DNA of 64,000 bases from Haematococcus lacustris (taxonomy: Eukaryota; Chlorophyta; Chlorophyceae; Chlamydomonadales; Haematococcaceae): positions 5,203,311 to 5,267,310 of the forward strand of contig JASKMD010000028.1 of NCBI GenBank assembly GCA_030144725.1, given 5' to 3'. Position numbers and translations under genes: made by a program. Positions 11,727 through 21,965 of the stretch are shown piece after piece. Every line of letters starts with the position of its first letter. Position 1 is the stretch's first letter. The notes below the pieces were generated by a model. That model had not been told where the DNA came from, made no database searches, and saw nothing but the letters and a program-made list of their open reading frames with translations.

Positions 11727-12662
11727 ATGAACGCGGAAGAGATCGCTCAGATGCAACGCGTATTTTCGGAGCAGCAGGCCACAATCCAGCGGCTGGAACA
11801 GCAGCTCGCGCAACTGTCCCTGCAGCAAACCACTCCGGCGGCGCCCGCGCCTGCTCCTGCTCCTGCTCCTGCTCCTCCTCCTCCTCCCGCTCCTGCCCCT
11901 CAGCAGCGTATGCCCCGTGCCAATCCCCCCGCCACTTTCTCTGGAAGCCGTACCACGGACGTGGCGGCTTGGCTATTCGCAGTGGATCTCTTTTTCACAA
12001 TCTCTGAGCTGACGGACGCCCAACGGATCGTCTACGTCGCCACCCTCCTCTCCGGCCATGCTCTCCTGTGGTACCGCAGCAGCGTCAGCTCTTTCACCTC
12101 CTGGACGTGCTTTGTCGCTGCGTTTCAGCGGCAGTTCGCGCCTGTCAACCGGCTGCGCCATGCAAGGGACCGCTTGGCAGCTCTCACCCAAACGAGCTCC
12201 GTGCGGCGGTACCTTGGCGAATTCACAGCGCTCTGCCTGGAGGTCACGGACCTCTCTCCCGCCGAACAGCTCGACCGGTTCATCCGGGGCCTCAAGCCCT
12301 CAGTGCGGCGTGAGCTGGAGCTGCGCGAGCCAACCTCTTTCTCCGAAGCCTCCACCATCGCGGATCGGGTGGACGCCATCTCCTATTCCACCTCAGCCTC
12401 CCGCTCCTCCTATCGCCCTCCCTCCACTCCCCGCCCTCCCCGCCCTCAGAATGCCGCGGTGCCCATGGAGCTGGACGCCATGCTCCACACCAGCCCAAGC
12501 CGCAGCCGTGGCACTCGTCTCTCCGATGCTCAGCGTGCGGCTCTGCGGGACAGCAAGGCGTGCTTCTACTGCCGCAAGGCGGGGCACACCATGAAGGACT
12601 GCCCCATCCGCCCTCCGCGCCCAAACGTCAGCAGCGGCCCACGGAAGGGGGACCGCCGCTAG
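11727..12662 (+). CDS. Gag (nucleocapsid) of gypsy copy A2
   Basis: 311 aa. It starts [10 protein letters not shown] with a short Gln-rich coiled coil (about residues 10-35) and a Pro/Ala spacer. The retrotransposon capsid domain runs from about residue 65 to 225 ([46 protein letters not shown]). A CCHC zinc knuckle lies near the C-terminus ([14 protein letters not shown]) with a basic tail. The pol frame is different and already open about 100 nt before the gag stop, so pol expression probably needs a frameshift or reinitiation, in contrast to element B. Confidence 0.88.
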   Translation: MNAEEIAQMQRVFSEQQATIQRLEQQLAQLSLQQTTPAAPAPAPAPAPAPPPPPAPAPQQRMPRANPPATFSGSRTTDVAAWLFAVDLFFTISELTDAQRIVYVATLLSGHALLWYRSSVSSFTSWTCFVAAFQRQFAPVNRLRHARDRLAALTQTSSVRRYLGEFTALCLEVTDLSPAEQLDRFIRGLKPSVRRELELREPTSFSEASTIADRVDAISYSTSASRSSYRPPSTPRPPRPQNAAVPMELDAMLHTSPSRSRGTRLSDAQRAALRDSKACFYCRKAGHTMKDCPIRPPRPNVSSGPRKGDRR

Positions 12663-14852
12663 ACGTCGCCTTCCGGACCCTCCCACCACCCCCTTCCACC
12701 ACCCCCTCCCACCCCCTCCCACCCCCTCCCACCATCCCCTCCCAGCCCCTCTGCTTTTCCACCTCCTCTCCTTGTCCTCCCCGGTGCGCTCGTCCCCACC
12801 GCGCACCTTACTTCCTCCTCCCTGCCCCTGCACTCCCCTACCCTGGTCTGCATCCCACCTGCCAGCCGTACACTGGTAAGGTGGACACTGCTGGCCGGCC
12901 CTCCCTGCAGGTTTTCAGATCCATGCCTTTACCCCTGCAGCATGTTAGACCTGCTGGCAACATTCTCAAGCAGCCTTCTGTGGCTGGCTCCACGCCACCG
13001 GGACGACCTCGTAAGGTCGTGCGGTTCTCCCTGCCCCTACCTGCAGCTCTAGGTGGCAGCCCTCCTCGCCCTCCCCAGCCTAGCCGGACAGCCCGCCCAG
13101 CTGTGTTGCAGCGTGCCAATGCTGATGCACCTGCCTTCCTCCATGTCAACTCCTTTGCCGTGCTGGCTGTTCAGGACCAGCCGCCGGCCGATGCTCTCGC
13201 TCCCCGGTCCTTACCTTCTCCCCCTGCCCCTCCATGTCCCCCTCCTGCTCCTTGTCCTTCCCACACCTCCCCGCCCACTCCCACTCCCACTCCCACTCCC
13301 ACCCCCACCCCTTCCCCCGCTGCTGCGCCCTCCCCCATCGTGCTCACTTCCCTGTCTGCCAGTGGCAGCAGCCCATCTTCAGAGCTGATCATCCTCCATG
13401 GCACCTTTGCTGGTCACCCAGCCAGGTTCATGGTGGACAGCGGCGCCACCGGCAACATCGTCAGCCAGCAGTACCTCATGCGCAATGGGCTGCACCTGGC
13501 TACCACCCTCTCCCCCCGTCGCCTCCTCCTCCCAGGCCCCAAACACACTACCCTACCCACCTACACCCTCCCACCGTGCTCCATCCGCATGGGTACCTAC
13601 CGCGATCGCTTACAGCTCTCCATGGCAAACATCCCCAACCCTTCCTTTGACATCGTCCTCGGCAAGCCGTGGCTGGCAGCCAAGAACCCGTGTGTGGACT
13701 GGATCAACAACGTCGTACGCCTGGATCACGCCGGCTCCACCCACACCCTGACCCCACCCCCACCCACCCCACTCCAAGCGGATCAGCTGAACCTGCTGTC
13801 AGCGCCACGCTTCCGCCGGGCAGCGCGGCAGGATGAGGTCTTCATGGCCCTGCTCACCCTGCAACCCAACCCCTCTACCTCACCCTCTACCTCTTCCTCC
13901 ACCCCTGCCCCTGATCCACCCCCTCTCCACCCCAAGGCGGCAGCACTGGTGCAGCAGTACCCCACTGTCTTTCCCAAAGAGCTGCCTGCAGTCCAGGACA
14001 TGCCCCGCCGCTCCGTGGACCACACCATCCATCTCACCGGCCCTGCCCCCTCCCCCCGTCCCATCTACCGCATGTCGCAGCCAGAGCTGGACCAGCTGAA
14101 GAAGCAGTTGGACGACCTCCTGGCCAAGGGTTTCATCCGGCCATCCACCTCCCCCTTTGCTGCCCCTGTGTTGTTTGTGCGCAAGAAGGACGGCAGCCTG
14201 CGCCTCTGTGTGGACTTCCGTGCCCTCAACCAGCAGACCCTCAAGAACCGTTACCCCCCTCCCCCGCATCGATGATCTGCTGGACCAGCTGTCAGGTGCC
14301 CAGGTCTTTTCCAAGATCGACCTCCGGTCTGGGTACCACCAGATCAGGGTGGCTGAGGACGACATCCCCAAGACCGCCTTCCGCACCCGGTACGGACACT
14401 ATGAGTTCACTGTCCTCCCCTTTGGCCTCTGCAATGCCCCAGCCACCTTCCAGCAGCTCATGAACGATGTCTTCAAGCCCCACCTAGATGACTTCGTGCT
14501 TGTCTACCTAGATGACATCCTTGTCTTCTCCAAGTCAGCTGCTGACCACGAGCGCCACCTCCACCTTACCCTCTCTCTCTTGCGGCAGCACCAGCTGTGC
14601 GCCAACCTGGCCAAGTGCGCATTCTGGCTGGACACCGTGGACTTCCTCGGCCACATCGTCTCCGCCGCCGGCATCCAGCCAGACCCCACCAAGGTCAAGG
14701 CTGTGCTGGACTGGCCTGCCCCACAGGACAAGCACCAGCTACGGTCGTTCCTCGGCACCGCCAACTACTACCGGCGTCTCCTACACCACCATGCCCACCG
14801 TGTTCTCCCTCTCACCGACCTGCTGCGTGATGAGCAGCCATGGCGTTGGGGC
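12560..14852 (+). CDS. Pol (protease, reverse transcriptase) of gypsy copy A2, frameshifted and cut by the gap
   Basis: After a Pro-rich linker the aspartic protease motif MVDSGATGN appears at about 13430. Reverse transcriptase follows: [17 protein letters not shown] at about 14180, [11 protein letters not shown], and the catalytic [10 protein letters not shown] at about 14503. Near 14255-14266 a run of C has one extra base: upstream reads NRYPP and a stop follows at 14273, while the frame needed downstream ([10 protein letters not shown]) is shifted by one. Correcting one C restores the usual RYPLPRIDD motif, so this is a small inactivating mutation or an assembly error. RNase H and integrase fall in the gap. 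Confidence 0.82.
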
Positions 14853-15352
14853 NNNNNNNNNNNNNNNNNNNNNNNNNNNNNNNNNNNNNNNNNNNNNNNN
14901 NNNNNNNNNNNNNNNNNNNNNNNNNNNNNNNNNNNNNNNNNNNNNNNNNNNNNNNNNNNNNNNNNNNNNNNNNNNNNNNNNNNNNNNNNNNNNNNNNNNN
15001 NNNNNNNNNNNNNNNNNNNNNNNNNNNNNNNNNNNNNNNNNNNNNNNNNNNNNNNNNNNNNNNNNNNNNNNNNNNNNNNNNNNNNNNNNNNNNNNNNNNN
15101 NNNNNNNNNNNNNNNNNNNNNNNNNNNNNNNNNNNNNNNNNNNNNNNNNNNNNNNNNNNNNNNNNNNNNNNNNNNNNNNNNNNNNNNNNNNNNNNNNNNN
15201 NNNNNNNNNNNNNNNNNNNNNNNNNNNNNNNNNNNNNNNNNNNNNNNNNNNNNNNNNNNNNNNNNNNNNNNNNNNNNNNNNNNNNNNNNNNNNNNNNNNN
15301 NNNNNNNNNNNNNNNNNNNNNNNNNNNNNNNNNNNNNNNNNNNNNNNNNNNN
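14853..15352. other. Assembly gap (500 N)
   Basis: A run of exactly 500 N, the conventional size for an unknown gap. Flanking sequences belong to different elements (gypsy A2 on the left, element C1 on the right), so real sequence content is unknown and probably much longer. Confidence 0.99.
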
Positions 15353-15680
15353 TACCGTACCCTCCCCGTACCCTCCTCGTACCCCGTACCCTCCCCCGGC
15401 GGCGTGACACGGAGCAATAGCTGTAAGTGGCCAGTCCCTGCACATGAGTGGTCCCCAATGCCAAGCCTAAATGCAAGGATGCCTCTTGCTGCCGCAGGTC
15501 TGATGGTCACACTGCTGCCCCTTGCCCCCTTCCCCCTTCCCACTTCTCCGCCCAAGCCCACCACCACCACTTCCGAGTCTGCCAGCTACCTACCCTCCTC
15601 CCCTCCACCCCTCCTCCCCTCCTCCCCTCTTCTCTCCTCTCCCCCACCCAATGGCACCCAGCAGCCCTTGGCGTAGCAGC

Positions 15681-15850
15681 ATGGAGCGGGCAGCCTGGAG
15701 CGGGCAGCCCGGAGTGGGCAGCATGGAGCGGGCAGCCTGGAGCGGGCAGCTGGAGCGGGCAGCCTGGAGCGGGCAGCCTGGAGCGGGCAGCCTGGAGCGG
15801 GCAGCCTGGAGCGGGCAGCCTGGAGCGGGCAACCAGGAGTGGGCAACCTG
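15681..15850 (+). repeat. 14-bp tandem repeat (GGAGCGGGCAGCCT)
   Basis: About a dozen slightly variable copies of GGAGCGGGCAGCCT. The same repeat in reverse orientation occurs at 24906-24970 in element C2, and a few units at 34438-34475. Several frames stay open through it but the repeat length explains them. Confidence 0.9.
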
Positions 15851-16012
15851 GAGCCAAGCCTAGCCCAGCCTACCCCAGCCTAGCCTAGCCTAGCCTACCC
15901 CAGCCTAGCCTAGCCTAGCCTACCCCAGGCTAGCCTTGCCTAGGCTAGCCTACCCTAGCCTACCCTAGCCTAGCCTACCCCAGGCTAGCCCAGCCTAGCC
16001 TAGCCCAGCCTG
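15851..16012 (+). repeat. 5-bp AGCCT/AGCCC tandem repeat
   Basis: Irregular 5-bp units of AGCCT, AGCCC and ACCCC. The reverse-orientation counterpart is 24863-24905. A related pure AGCCC array is at 33645-33725. Confidence 0.9.
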
Positions 16013-16296
16013 ATTTGGTGCCATGGGGCATAGGCAGCAAGGCAAAGTGCTTAGCAGTCCCGTGATGAGGTGTTAGCCCATAGCAATGAGGTGCAGCCAG
16101 TCCTTGCGGTTGTGCACATGGCATAGGTGGTGAGCAATGCATGAGTCGTTGTGTTGTTGTTGTAGTGATGTTGTGTGGTGTTGTTGTGTGGTGTTGTCAC
16201 CTTGCATCAATGCATGTGCTTAGCACCAGCAATACATGCCGTTTGTTGTGGTGTTGCGAGGTGTTCGGGCGTCGTTGCATACGTTGTGGCAGGACC

Positions 16297-17112
16297 CTGT
16301 AGGCGTGCGGCAGGACCCTGTGAACGTGTGTCGTAGGAACCTGTAGCCGTGCGGCAGAACCCTGTGAGAAAGTGTCGCAAAACCCTGTAGCCGTGCGGCA
16401 GAACCCTGTGAGAAAGTGTCGCAGGACCCTGTAGCCGTGCGGCAGAACCCTGTGAGAACGTGTCGCAGGACCCTGTAGCCGTGCGGCAAAACCCTGTGAG
16501 AACGTGTCGCAAAACCCTGTAGCCGTGCGGCAGAACCCTGTGAGAAAGTGTCGCAGGACCCTGTAGCCGTGCGGCAAAACCCTGTGAGAAAGTGTCGCAG
16601 GACCCTGTAGCCGTGCGGCAAAACCCTGTGAGAACGTGTCGCAAAACCCTGTAGCCGTGCGGCAGAACCCTGTGAGAAAGTGTCGCAGGACCCTGTAGCC
16701 GTGCGGCAAAACCCTGTGAGAACGTGTCGCAAAACCCTGTAGCCGTGCGGCAGAACCCTGTGAGAAAGTGTCGCAGGACCCTGTAGCCGTGCGGCAGAAC
16801 CCTGTGAGAACGTGTCGCAAAACCCTGTAGCCGTGCGGCAAAACCCTGTGAGAACGTGTCGCAAAACCCTGTAGCCGTGCGGCAAAACCCTGTGAGAACG
16901 TGTCGCAAAACCCTGTAGCCGTGCGGCAGAACCCTGTGAGAAAGTGTCGCAGGACCCTGTAGCCGTGCGGCAAAACCCTGTGAGAACGTGTCGCAAAACC
17001 CTGTAGCCGTGCGGCAGAACCCTGTGAGAAAGTGTCGCAGGACCCTGTAGCCGTGCGGCAGAACCCTGTGAGAACGTGTCGCAGGACCCTGTAGCCGTGC
17101 GGCAGAACCCTG
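16297..17112 (+). repeat. 44-bp minisatellite, about 18 copies (CCCTGT units)
   Basis: A dimeric unit: one half contains AACCCTGTGAGAA(A/C)GTG, the other GACCCTGTAGCCGTGCG. Two perfect palindromes CCCTGTACAGGG follow at 17123-17134 and 17144-17155, next to the conserved terminal block of C1. Position near the element end matches a subterminal repeat. All three minus-strand frames are open because the unit lacks stops. Confidence 0.9.
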
Positions 17113-17339
17113 TGGCCTAGGACCCTGTACAGGGTTGGTAGGACCCTGTACAGGGTTAGGTAACTTTTCAAATAGTTATAACATCGCAGCAACTTTGAGT
17201 TTTTCAATGATTACAACGGCGATGAGTCGGCCTTTCCTGGGGCTATCTGCAGTATGCCTCCCGGGAGGAAATGACGGAGGCGACTTCCGGCCTTAATCGG
17301 CGCGAGTGACGAGATGAAGATGCTATGTTTGCATTGCAG

Positions 17340-19969
17340 TGCCTGGATCATGGACGACTACATGAACTTCCTCAAGCACGAGTGGGAGTACGTGTTCTTG
17401 GACATCATGAAGCGAAGCACAACCAACCGCCGACTACACTTTGAGCTGTGGGAGCACCTGGTCCAAGCTGTGCTGCACTATCTGACGCCAGGTATGTAGG
17501 TTATAGATGTAGCTGAGGTACAGTTGTTACTAGGACCACCATAATCATCACCATCATATAGTGTTGTGATAACACATTCAAATGCTACTTTTGCCAGGGG
17601 CTGACACACCTGCAACAGTGGAGGCCAACATCCAAAAGGGCTTCCAGAACCTGCTAGACTACGCTAAAAAGCTGGAGAAGCACAAGGTGGACCTGCATGT
17701 CCCGGCCCACATGTTCTCTCCCAACCTTCATATGTGTGTATGCCGGTGAGTGAGCGGTAGGGCGTTGATGTCAGTTACTCCACCATCTTCGAGACCAATA
17801 GCCCCTCCTAGTTTGTCATCATGAATAAGACAGCCTATAACACCCCTCCAAAGGCAACTATGATACTCACTTTCCATGTACCGTACTCTCCCGATCGATT
17901 CCCTATCCCGAATCGTTTTTTGTCCTTCGGGAAATCGGGAAAGAGTAAACAATGTAATTCTTTGGTCCTTCGGGATGTGGTCAAACAATAAGTTGACCTT
18001 GACGAAAGGGCCAGCAATGGACCAGTTTGTGGCTGGGGCAAAGGCTGGGCTCACCAGACAGGCAAGGGTGGCGACTAGGCTAGCAAACTTGTCGAGGGGG
18101 AAGGCGGCCGGTCATACACGGGCAGCCGGCCAAGGCGGGGTACTTGCTTTGGCCAAAGCAGCAGCATGGGTGGCTGCAGGAGCACGCAAGTTTGAATGCT
18201 TCGAGGCAGATGATGCAGCGGCAGGAAGGCCACTACTTTATGAGCGAGGTCCAGTGCCCCATGTGACGTGGTCAGGTGATAAGGCCACTAGAAGAGAGAC
18301 CACAACAGTTTACAATGCCGATCATATGATTTTGATGCGAGATTAATGGGGTGGGGGGCATGATTATTTCTATGCACGAAGACGTTCTCAAAATGAACTC
18401 TAGACGTACTTTGGCCATCGGGGAACTTGAAACAATGAAAAATATGGCTCAGGAATAATATGTTGATTATAGTTTCCAAGGTCTCGGGAATGGAAAGGGA
18501 GACTACGGTAACTATGATTTCTAATGCAGTACATGGATTGCCGTGACGAGTGCAGGCTGCTGTATCAAGAGCTGCAACGTGGCCGCAGCTTTCGTGATGC
18601 TGAGTTTTGGTTGGAGCGCGCCATGCAGTACATGAAGCGCTGGGGAGGCAAGCATGCCCCTGGTTCTACCATTGGCCTCTCAGCCTGCCTGCGTGAGAAG
18701 GTGTACCGCCAAGCTCAGCGTTTCCTGCACAAGATCCGGGTGCTGCAGGGTCGTGAGGATGAGGAGGGTGGGCACCAATCGCAACAGGGAGCAGAGGGTG
18801 AGCCGCTGGGGTCACAGCAAGGGGGTGCAGGGGATGGGACAAGGGGACTGGTAGAGCGCCCCAACAGTGGGGCTGGTCAGGTCCGGACCCCCACCACAGT
18901 GGAGGACGCACAGCCAGAACCGGAGAGGAACTGCCAGTTGGTTGGCGCAGGATACCGTGAGTGCCCAGTCACGGGTGGTGAGCAGTGGGTGCGCCAGGCG
19001 GTCTGCACTATGGTGGGGGAGCTCAATGCTGGGTTGAGGGGCGAGGGGAGCGGCTGGTGTGAGCAGGACGTCCTGGACCTGTTCTCTACTCCCCCTGCCA
19101 CCAGTGGTGCTCCTGCCCAGCCCCCCAGCGTGCCGGGGCGGGTATGGTACTTCACCCGTGCAGAGTGCACACAGCAGATGATGTTCAGTGTGGCGTACAA
19201 GCGTGCAGAAAAGCGCAACAACAGTTGGGCCATGGATAAGTACTCCTACAGAAACAGCTTGTCCACAGTGAACGAGTATGCGGCCCACATCCAGTTCTGG
19301 GTGCGACTAGAGCATCCGGACATCCCAGGCCGCTTCCTGCGAGTGGCCATCGCAAGGCTGTTCCCAGTCTACCCTGTGGGTGGCCTGCCCAACTTGCTGC
19401 ATGGCATGGGCCCAGAACCAGAGCCAGCAGTGGCAGCAGCAGCAGCGGCAGCACGGACACGCGGGCGCAAGAGACCAGCCCCACAGGACACAGCGGCCAA
19501 ACGGCGGGCAACAGGTACAAAGCCAGCAGCTGCAGCAACAACGGATGCAGCGACAGCAGCAGCAGGAGCAGCAGCAGCAGCAGCAGCAGCACCAACAAGA
19601 GGAGCAGAGGCAGCAGCAGCAGAAGCAGCAGCAAGAGAAGCCGAGGCAGCAGCAGCAGCAGCACCACCAGCCGGTGCTGGCCCCTCCGTTCCGCCCCCTC
19701 ACAATGGTGGGCCCAGCAACCGACAACGCCGCTCAACCCGTGTGGCCAAGGGGCCAGCCGCCGTCCCACAGGAACAGCCAACCCAGGCAAGCCCACCCTA
19801 CAATCGGCGAGACAAGTTCAGGACAAAGGAGGCAGGTGCTGGTCCTGCGGAGTGGTTTGCAGTGAATGGGGAGCAGCTGCACACTCTGTTTGTGTCATTC
19901 TTTCCCACAGGCGAGGGCCATGGGGACATGTACTTTGTTCCATACAACAGCCTCAGCAAGCAGCACTAG
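17340..19969 (+). CDS. C-terminal half of a putative CACTA/KDZ-like transposase
   Basis: Exons 17340-17491, 17598-17745 and 18556-19969 join in phase; the 5' part is missing or separated by element C1. Exon 1 reads WIMDDYMNFLKHEWEYVFLD, then LHFELWEHLVQAVLHYLTPG. The second and third exons join as SPNLHMCVCRLLYQELQRG. Downstream come a disordered Ala/Gln-rich part and two conserved-looking blocks, the first including AHIQFWVRLEHPDIPGRFLRV and the second near the stop (EWFAVNGEQLHTLFVSF). Such paired blocks resemble the C-terminus of Tnp2/KDZ-type transposases, but I see no catalytic motif here. The stronger argument is position: the stop is followed by subterminal 12-bp repeats and a CACTC-type terminus at 21074. 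Intron 2 contains pogo copy 2. Family assignment is inference. Confidence 0.5.
17881..18508 (+). mobile_element. Pogo-like element, copy 2, 628-bp deletion derivative
   Basis: Starts CCGTACTCTCCC and ends GAGACTACGG, flanked by TA at 17879-17880 and 18509-18510. It keeps the 5' end to MDQFV, jumps to the Gly/Ala/Arg repeat part of the transposase C-terminus, and keeps the 3' UTR. It therefore cannot encode transposase and depends on a copy-1-like source. It sits inside intron 2 (17746-18555) of the CACTA/KDZ-like gene, so splicing could remove it. Confidence 0.85.
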
Positions 19970-20069
19970 ACAGTAAACCTGTCGATGAGGTCACAACATA
20001 CTGATTAGGAAGTGCTGATTGTAACCAGGTTGCGTCCAGGTTGCCATCAACCATACAATCATCTTAACC

Positions 20070-20935
20070 ATGCGCTCATCCCTGCACTCGTCCCTGCGCT
20101 CGTCCCCGCACTCGTCCCTGCGCCCTTTATCCCTGCACTCGTCCCTGCACTCATCCCTGCACTCGTCCCTGCGCCCGTCATCCCTGCACTCGTCCCTGCG
20201 CACATCCCTGCACTCGTCCCTGCGCTCGTCCCTGCACCCGTCCCTGCGCCCTTTATCCCTGCACTATTCCCTGCGCTCGTCCCTGCGCCCATCCCTACGC
20301 CCGTCATCCCTGCACTCGTCCCTGCGCTAATCCCTGCACTATTCCCTGCGCTTGTCCTTGCACTCGTCCCTGCGCCCGCAATCCCTGCATTCGTCCCTGC
20401 GCTAATCCCTGCACTCGTCCCTGCGCTCGTACCTGAACTCGTCCCTGCGCCCGTCATCCCTGCATTCGTCCCTGCGCTAATCCCTGCACTATTCCCTGCG
20501 CTCGTCCCTGCGCCCGTCCCTGCGCCCGCCGTCCCTGCCCTCGTCCCTGCGCTCATCCCTGCACTCGTCCCTGCGCTTGTCCCTGCACTCGTCCCTGCGC
20601 CCTTTATCCCTGCACTCGTCCCTGCGCTCATCCCTGCACTCGTCCCTGCGCCCGTAATCCCTGCACTCGTCCCTGCGCTTGTCCCTGCATTCATCCCTGC
20701 GCTCGTCATCCCTGCACTCATCCCTGCACTCGTCCCTGCATCCGTCCCTGCACCCCCCCCTCCATCCCTGCGTCCATCCCTGCGCTCCACCTTCCATCCC
20801 TGCATTCGTCCCTGCACCCCCAAGGCATCCCTGCGTCCATCCCTGCACCCCCCCTTCAATCCCTGCGTTCGTCCCTGCGCCCCCCCCTCCATCCCTGCAT
20901 TCGTCCCTGCGTAAACGCCACGGGCCGCCCAGCCT
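20070..20935 (+). repeat. 12-bp subterminal repeat (TCCCTGCRYTCG), about 65 copies
   Basis: Tandem, slightly variable 12-bp units TCCCTGC(A/G)(C/T)TCG, with an interspersed CCCTTTA/CCGTCA phase change every few units. It lies between the transposase stop and the element terminus. The terminus itself contains the same GTCCCTGCG motif in reverse, as if one DNA-binding protein recognises both. Frames on both strands are open through it only because 12 is divisible by 3. Confidence 0.85.
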
Positions 20936-21074
20936 CCGTCTCTGACTTTTTTGACCTGATTTCTTTTGGGATGAATTCCTTACGTCACAAGCTACCAACT
21001 GGCCAAGTTCCAGCCCAAACGGACAAGGTTGACAAAAGCGCAGGGAAGAACGCAGGGACTAATTTGTAGGAGTG

Positions 21075-21310
21075 TCGTCTAGGTCGCCCTGCAACCCATC
21101 CACGGTGCCCATAAGGGACTGCTCCACATCCCGCAGCCGCCGCACCTCAGCCTGCACATCACGGTTTGTCGCTTGTGCCGTACAAGCTGCAGCCTTGATG
21201 TTGTTAGGGCAATGCAGATAGCCAGCGCTTGGCGAGTTGTTTAGTGCATTGAGCTGAGCACTCTTGGCCTTGCTTAATCTCTTCTTGGTTCGGGATTGAG
21301 AGGTGGGTGG
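21075..21310 (-). CDS. Exon-like fragment interrupted by the CACTC element
   Basis: A minus-strand frame with no ATG is open for about 78 codons (SRTKKRLSKAKSAQLN, then NRDVQAEVRRLRDVEQSL) and runs directly into the transposon terminus, which supplies the stop. Composition and heptad-like spacing suggest a coiled coil. It looks like a piece of a gene into which the CACTC element inserted; the next part would be beyond the lost left end of that element. I do not recognise the family. Confidence 0.35.
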
Positions 21311-21618
21311 GTGAGTGGCTGAGCGGGGCTACGGGCTTGGCTCGGTGGTCAGGGTGATGGGGGGTGATGGATACGGAGATGGGTGAAGGAGAGGTAGGGG
21401 GGAGATGGGTGAAGGAGAGGTTGGGGAGAGGTAGGAGGCGAGGAGAAGGAGGGTTAGGGGGGAGGAGGCTGATGGCAGGCTGGGGGGAGGGGCAGGTTGG
21501 GAGATGGTGGGTTAAGGTGTGTTGGTGGTGGCCATGTGGCGGAGTGGTCAGCCAAGCTCAGTCGGCTCCTCATGCACCTGTAGCCATCAGCATGTGTACC
21601 TTGTAAGCGGTCCATCTT
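21311..21618. other. G-rich spacer
   Basis: Purine-rich GGGTGA/GGAGA runs on the plus strand (21300-21520), then ordinary sequence. Read on the minus strand this could be a pyrimidine-rich intron next to the exon-like fragment. No other feature seen. Confidence 0.4.
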
Positions 21619-21963
21619 CACTCTTACAATTTAGTCCCTGCGTTTGTCCCTGCGTTCTACCGACCTTGTCCGATCAGGCTGAAATTTTGATAGATGGCAG
21701 TTTTCAGAAAACAAAACATATTTTTCAAGAAAAATATTTGGCAAAAATCAAAAGCTGTTGCGCTGTGGCCCGCAACCTATCCCTGCACTTATCCCTGCAC
21801 CTACGCCCCAGGGCCACAGCGCAGCCGCCTTTGATTTTTTCAAAATATTTTATCAGAAAAATATGTTTTATTCTTTGAAAACTACCATCTATCAAAAATT
21901 CAGCCCGATCGGACAAGGTCGGTAGAACGCAGGGACAAACGCAGGGACTAAATTGTAGGAGTG
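21619..21963. mobile_element. 345-bp hairpin MITE of the CACTC family
   Basis: Two inverted arms of about 150 bp meet at about 21780-21820. Ends are CACTCTTACAATTTAG and CTAAATTGTAGGAGTG. The 2-bp flanks match: TT at 21617-21618 and TT at 21964-21965. The arms include the GTCCCTGCG motif of the subterminal repeat at 20070-20935 and the same terminus as the element ending at 21074, so it is most simply a miniature derivative mobilised by that family. Transcribed, it would fold into a long hairpin. Confidence 0.85.
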
Positions 21964-21965
21964 TT

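Larger units (their letters stand above)
11190..14852 (+). mobile_element. Ty3/gypsy chromovirus copy A2, 5' part up to the assembly gap
   Basis: The 5' LTR is 11190-11623 (434 bp), followed by gag and then pol through reverse transcriptase until the N run. It belongs to the same family as copy A1 at the start of the window, so its missing 3' end would be expected to carry a chromodomain and PHD finger. It is inserted in the 3' untranslated part of pogo copy 1. The sequence after the gap is not gypsy, so the true gap must hold several kilobases even though 500 N are shown. Confidence 0.85.
15353..17308 (+). mobile_element. Composite CACTC-type element C1 (right part)
   Basis: The right end reads CCGGCCTTAATCGGCGCGAGTG, which is the inverse of the left end of C2 at 23726. 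Reading inward from that end, both copies have a conserved block of ~150 bp, a CCCTG-rich minisatellite, a GTTGT-rich stretch (16130-16260), TAGCC repeats, 14-bp repeats, a polypyrimidine block and an intron-like module (15423-15497). The left end is lost in the gap. No transposase is present, so I infer a non-autonomous DNA transposon. It lies 31 nt upstream of an intron acceptor of the transposase gene at 17340. Confidence 0.65.
17340..21074 (+). mobile_element. Right part of an autonomous-type CACTC element
   Basis: Layout is transposase 3' half, then 12-bp subterminal repeats, then the terminus ending CTAATTTGTAGGAGTG at 21074. The inverse of this end (CACTCCTACAAATTAG) matches both ends of the hairpin MITE at 21619-21963. 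Gene, clustered subterminal motifs and short CACTC terminus is the classic CACTA (En/Spm) arrangement. The left end is not in the window or lies in the gap. Confidence 0.6.

Noticed and set aside
16197..17207. Minus-strand frames of 230-336 codons (repeated TGFCRTATGFCDTFSQ)
   Set aside because: They are translations of the 44-bp minisatellite, open in all three frames; no non-repeat coding sequence is attached.
19185..19865. Minus and alternative plus frames with poly-Leu, poly-Cys or poly-Gln over the transposase gene
   Set aside because: Shadow frames of GCA/CAG triplets that encode the Ala-rich linker of the real plus-strand exon.
20012..20998. Frames of 277-300 codons (PALVPALVPA / AGTSAGTSAG)
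   Set aside because: Product of the 12-bp subterminal repeat, whose length is a multiple of three; it lies downstream of a real gene and before a transposon end.
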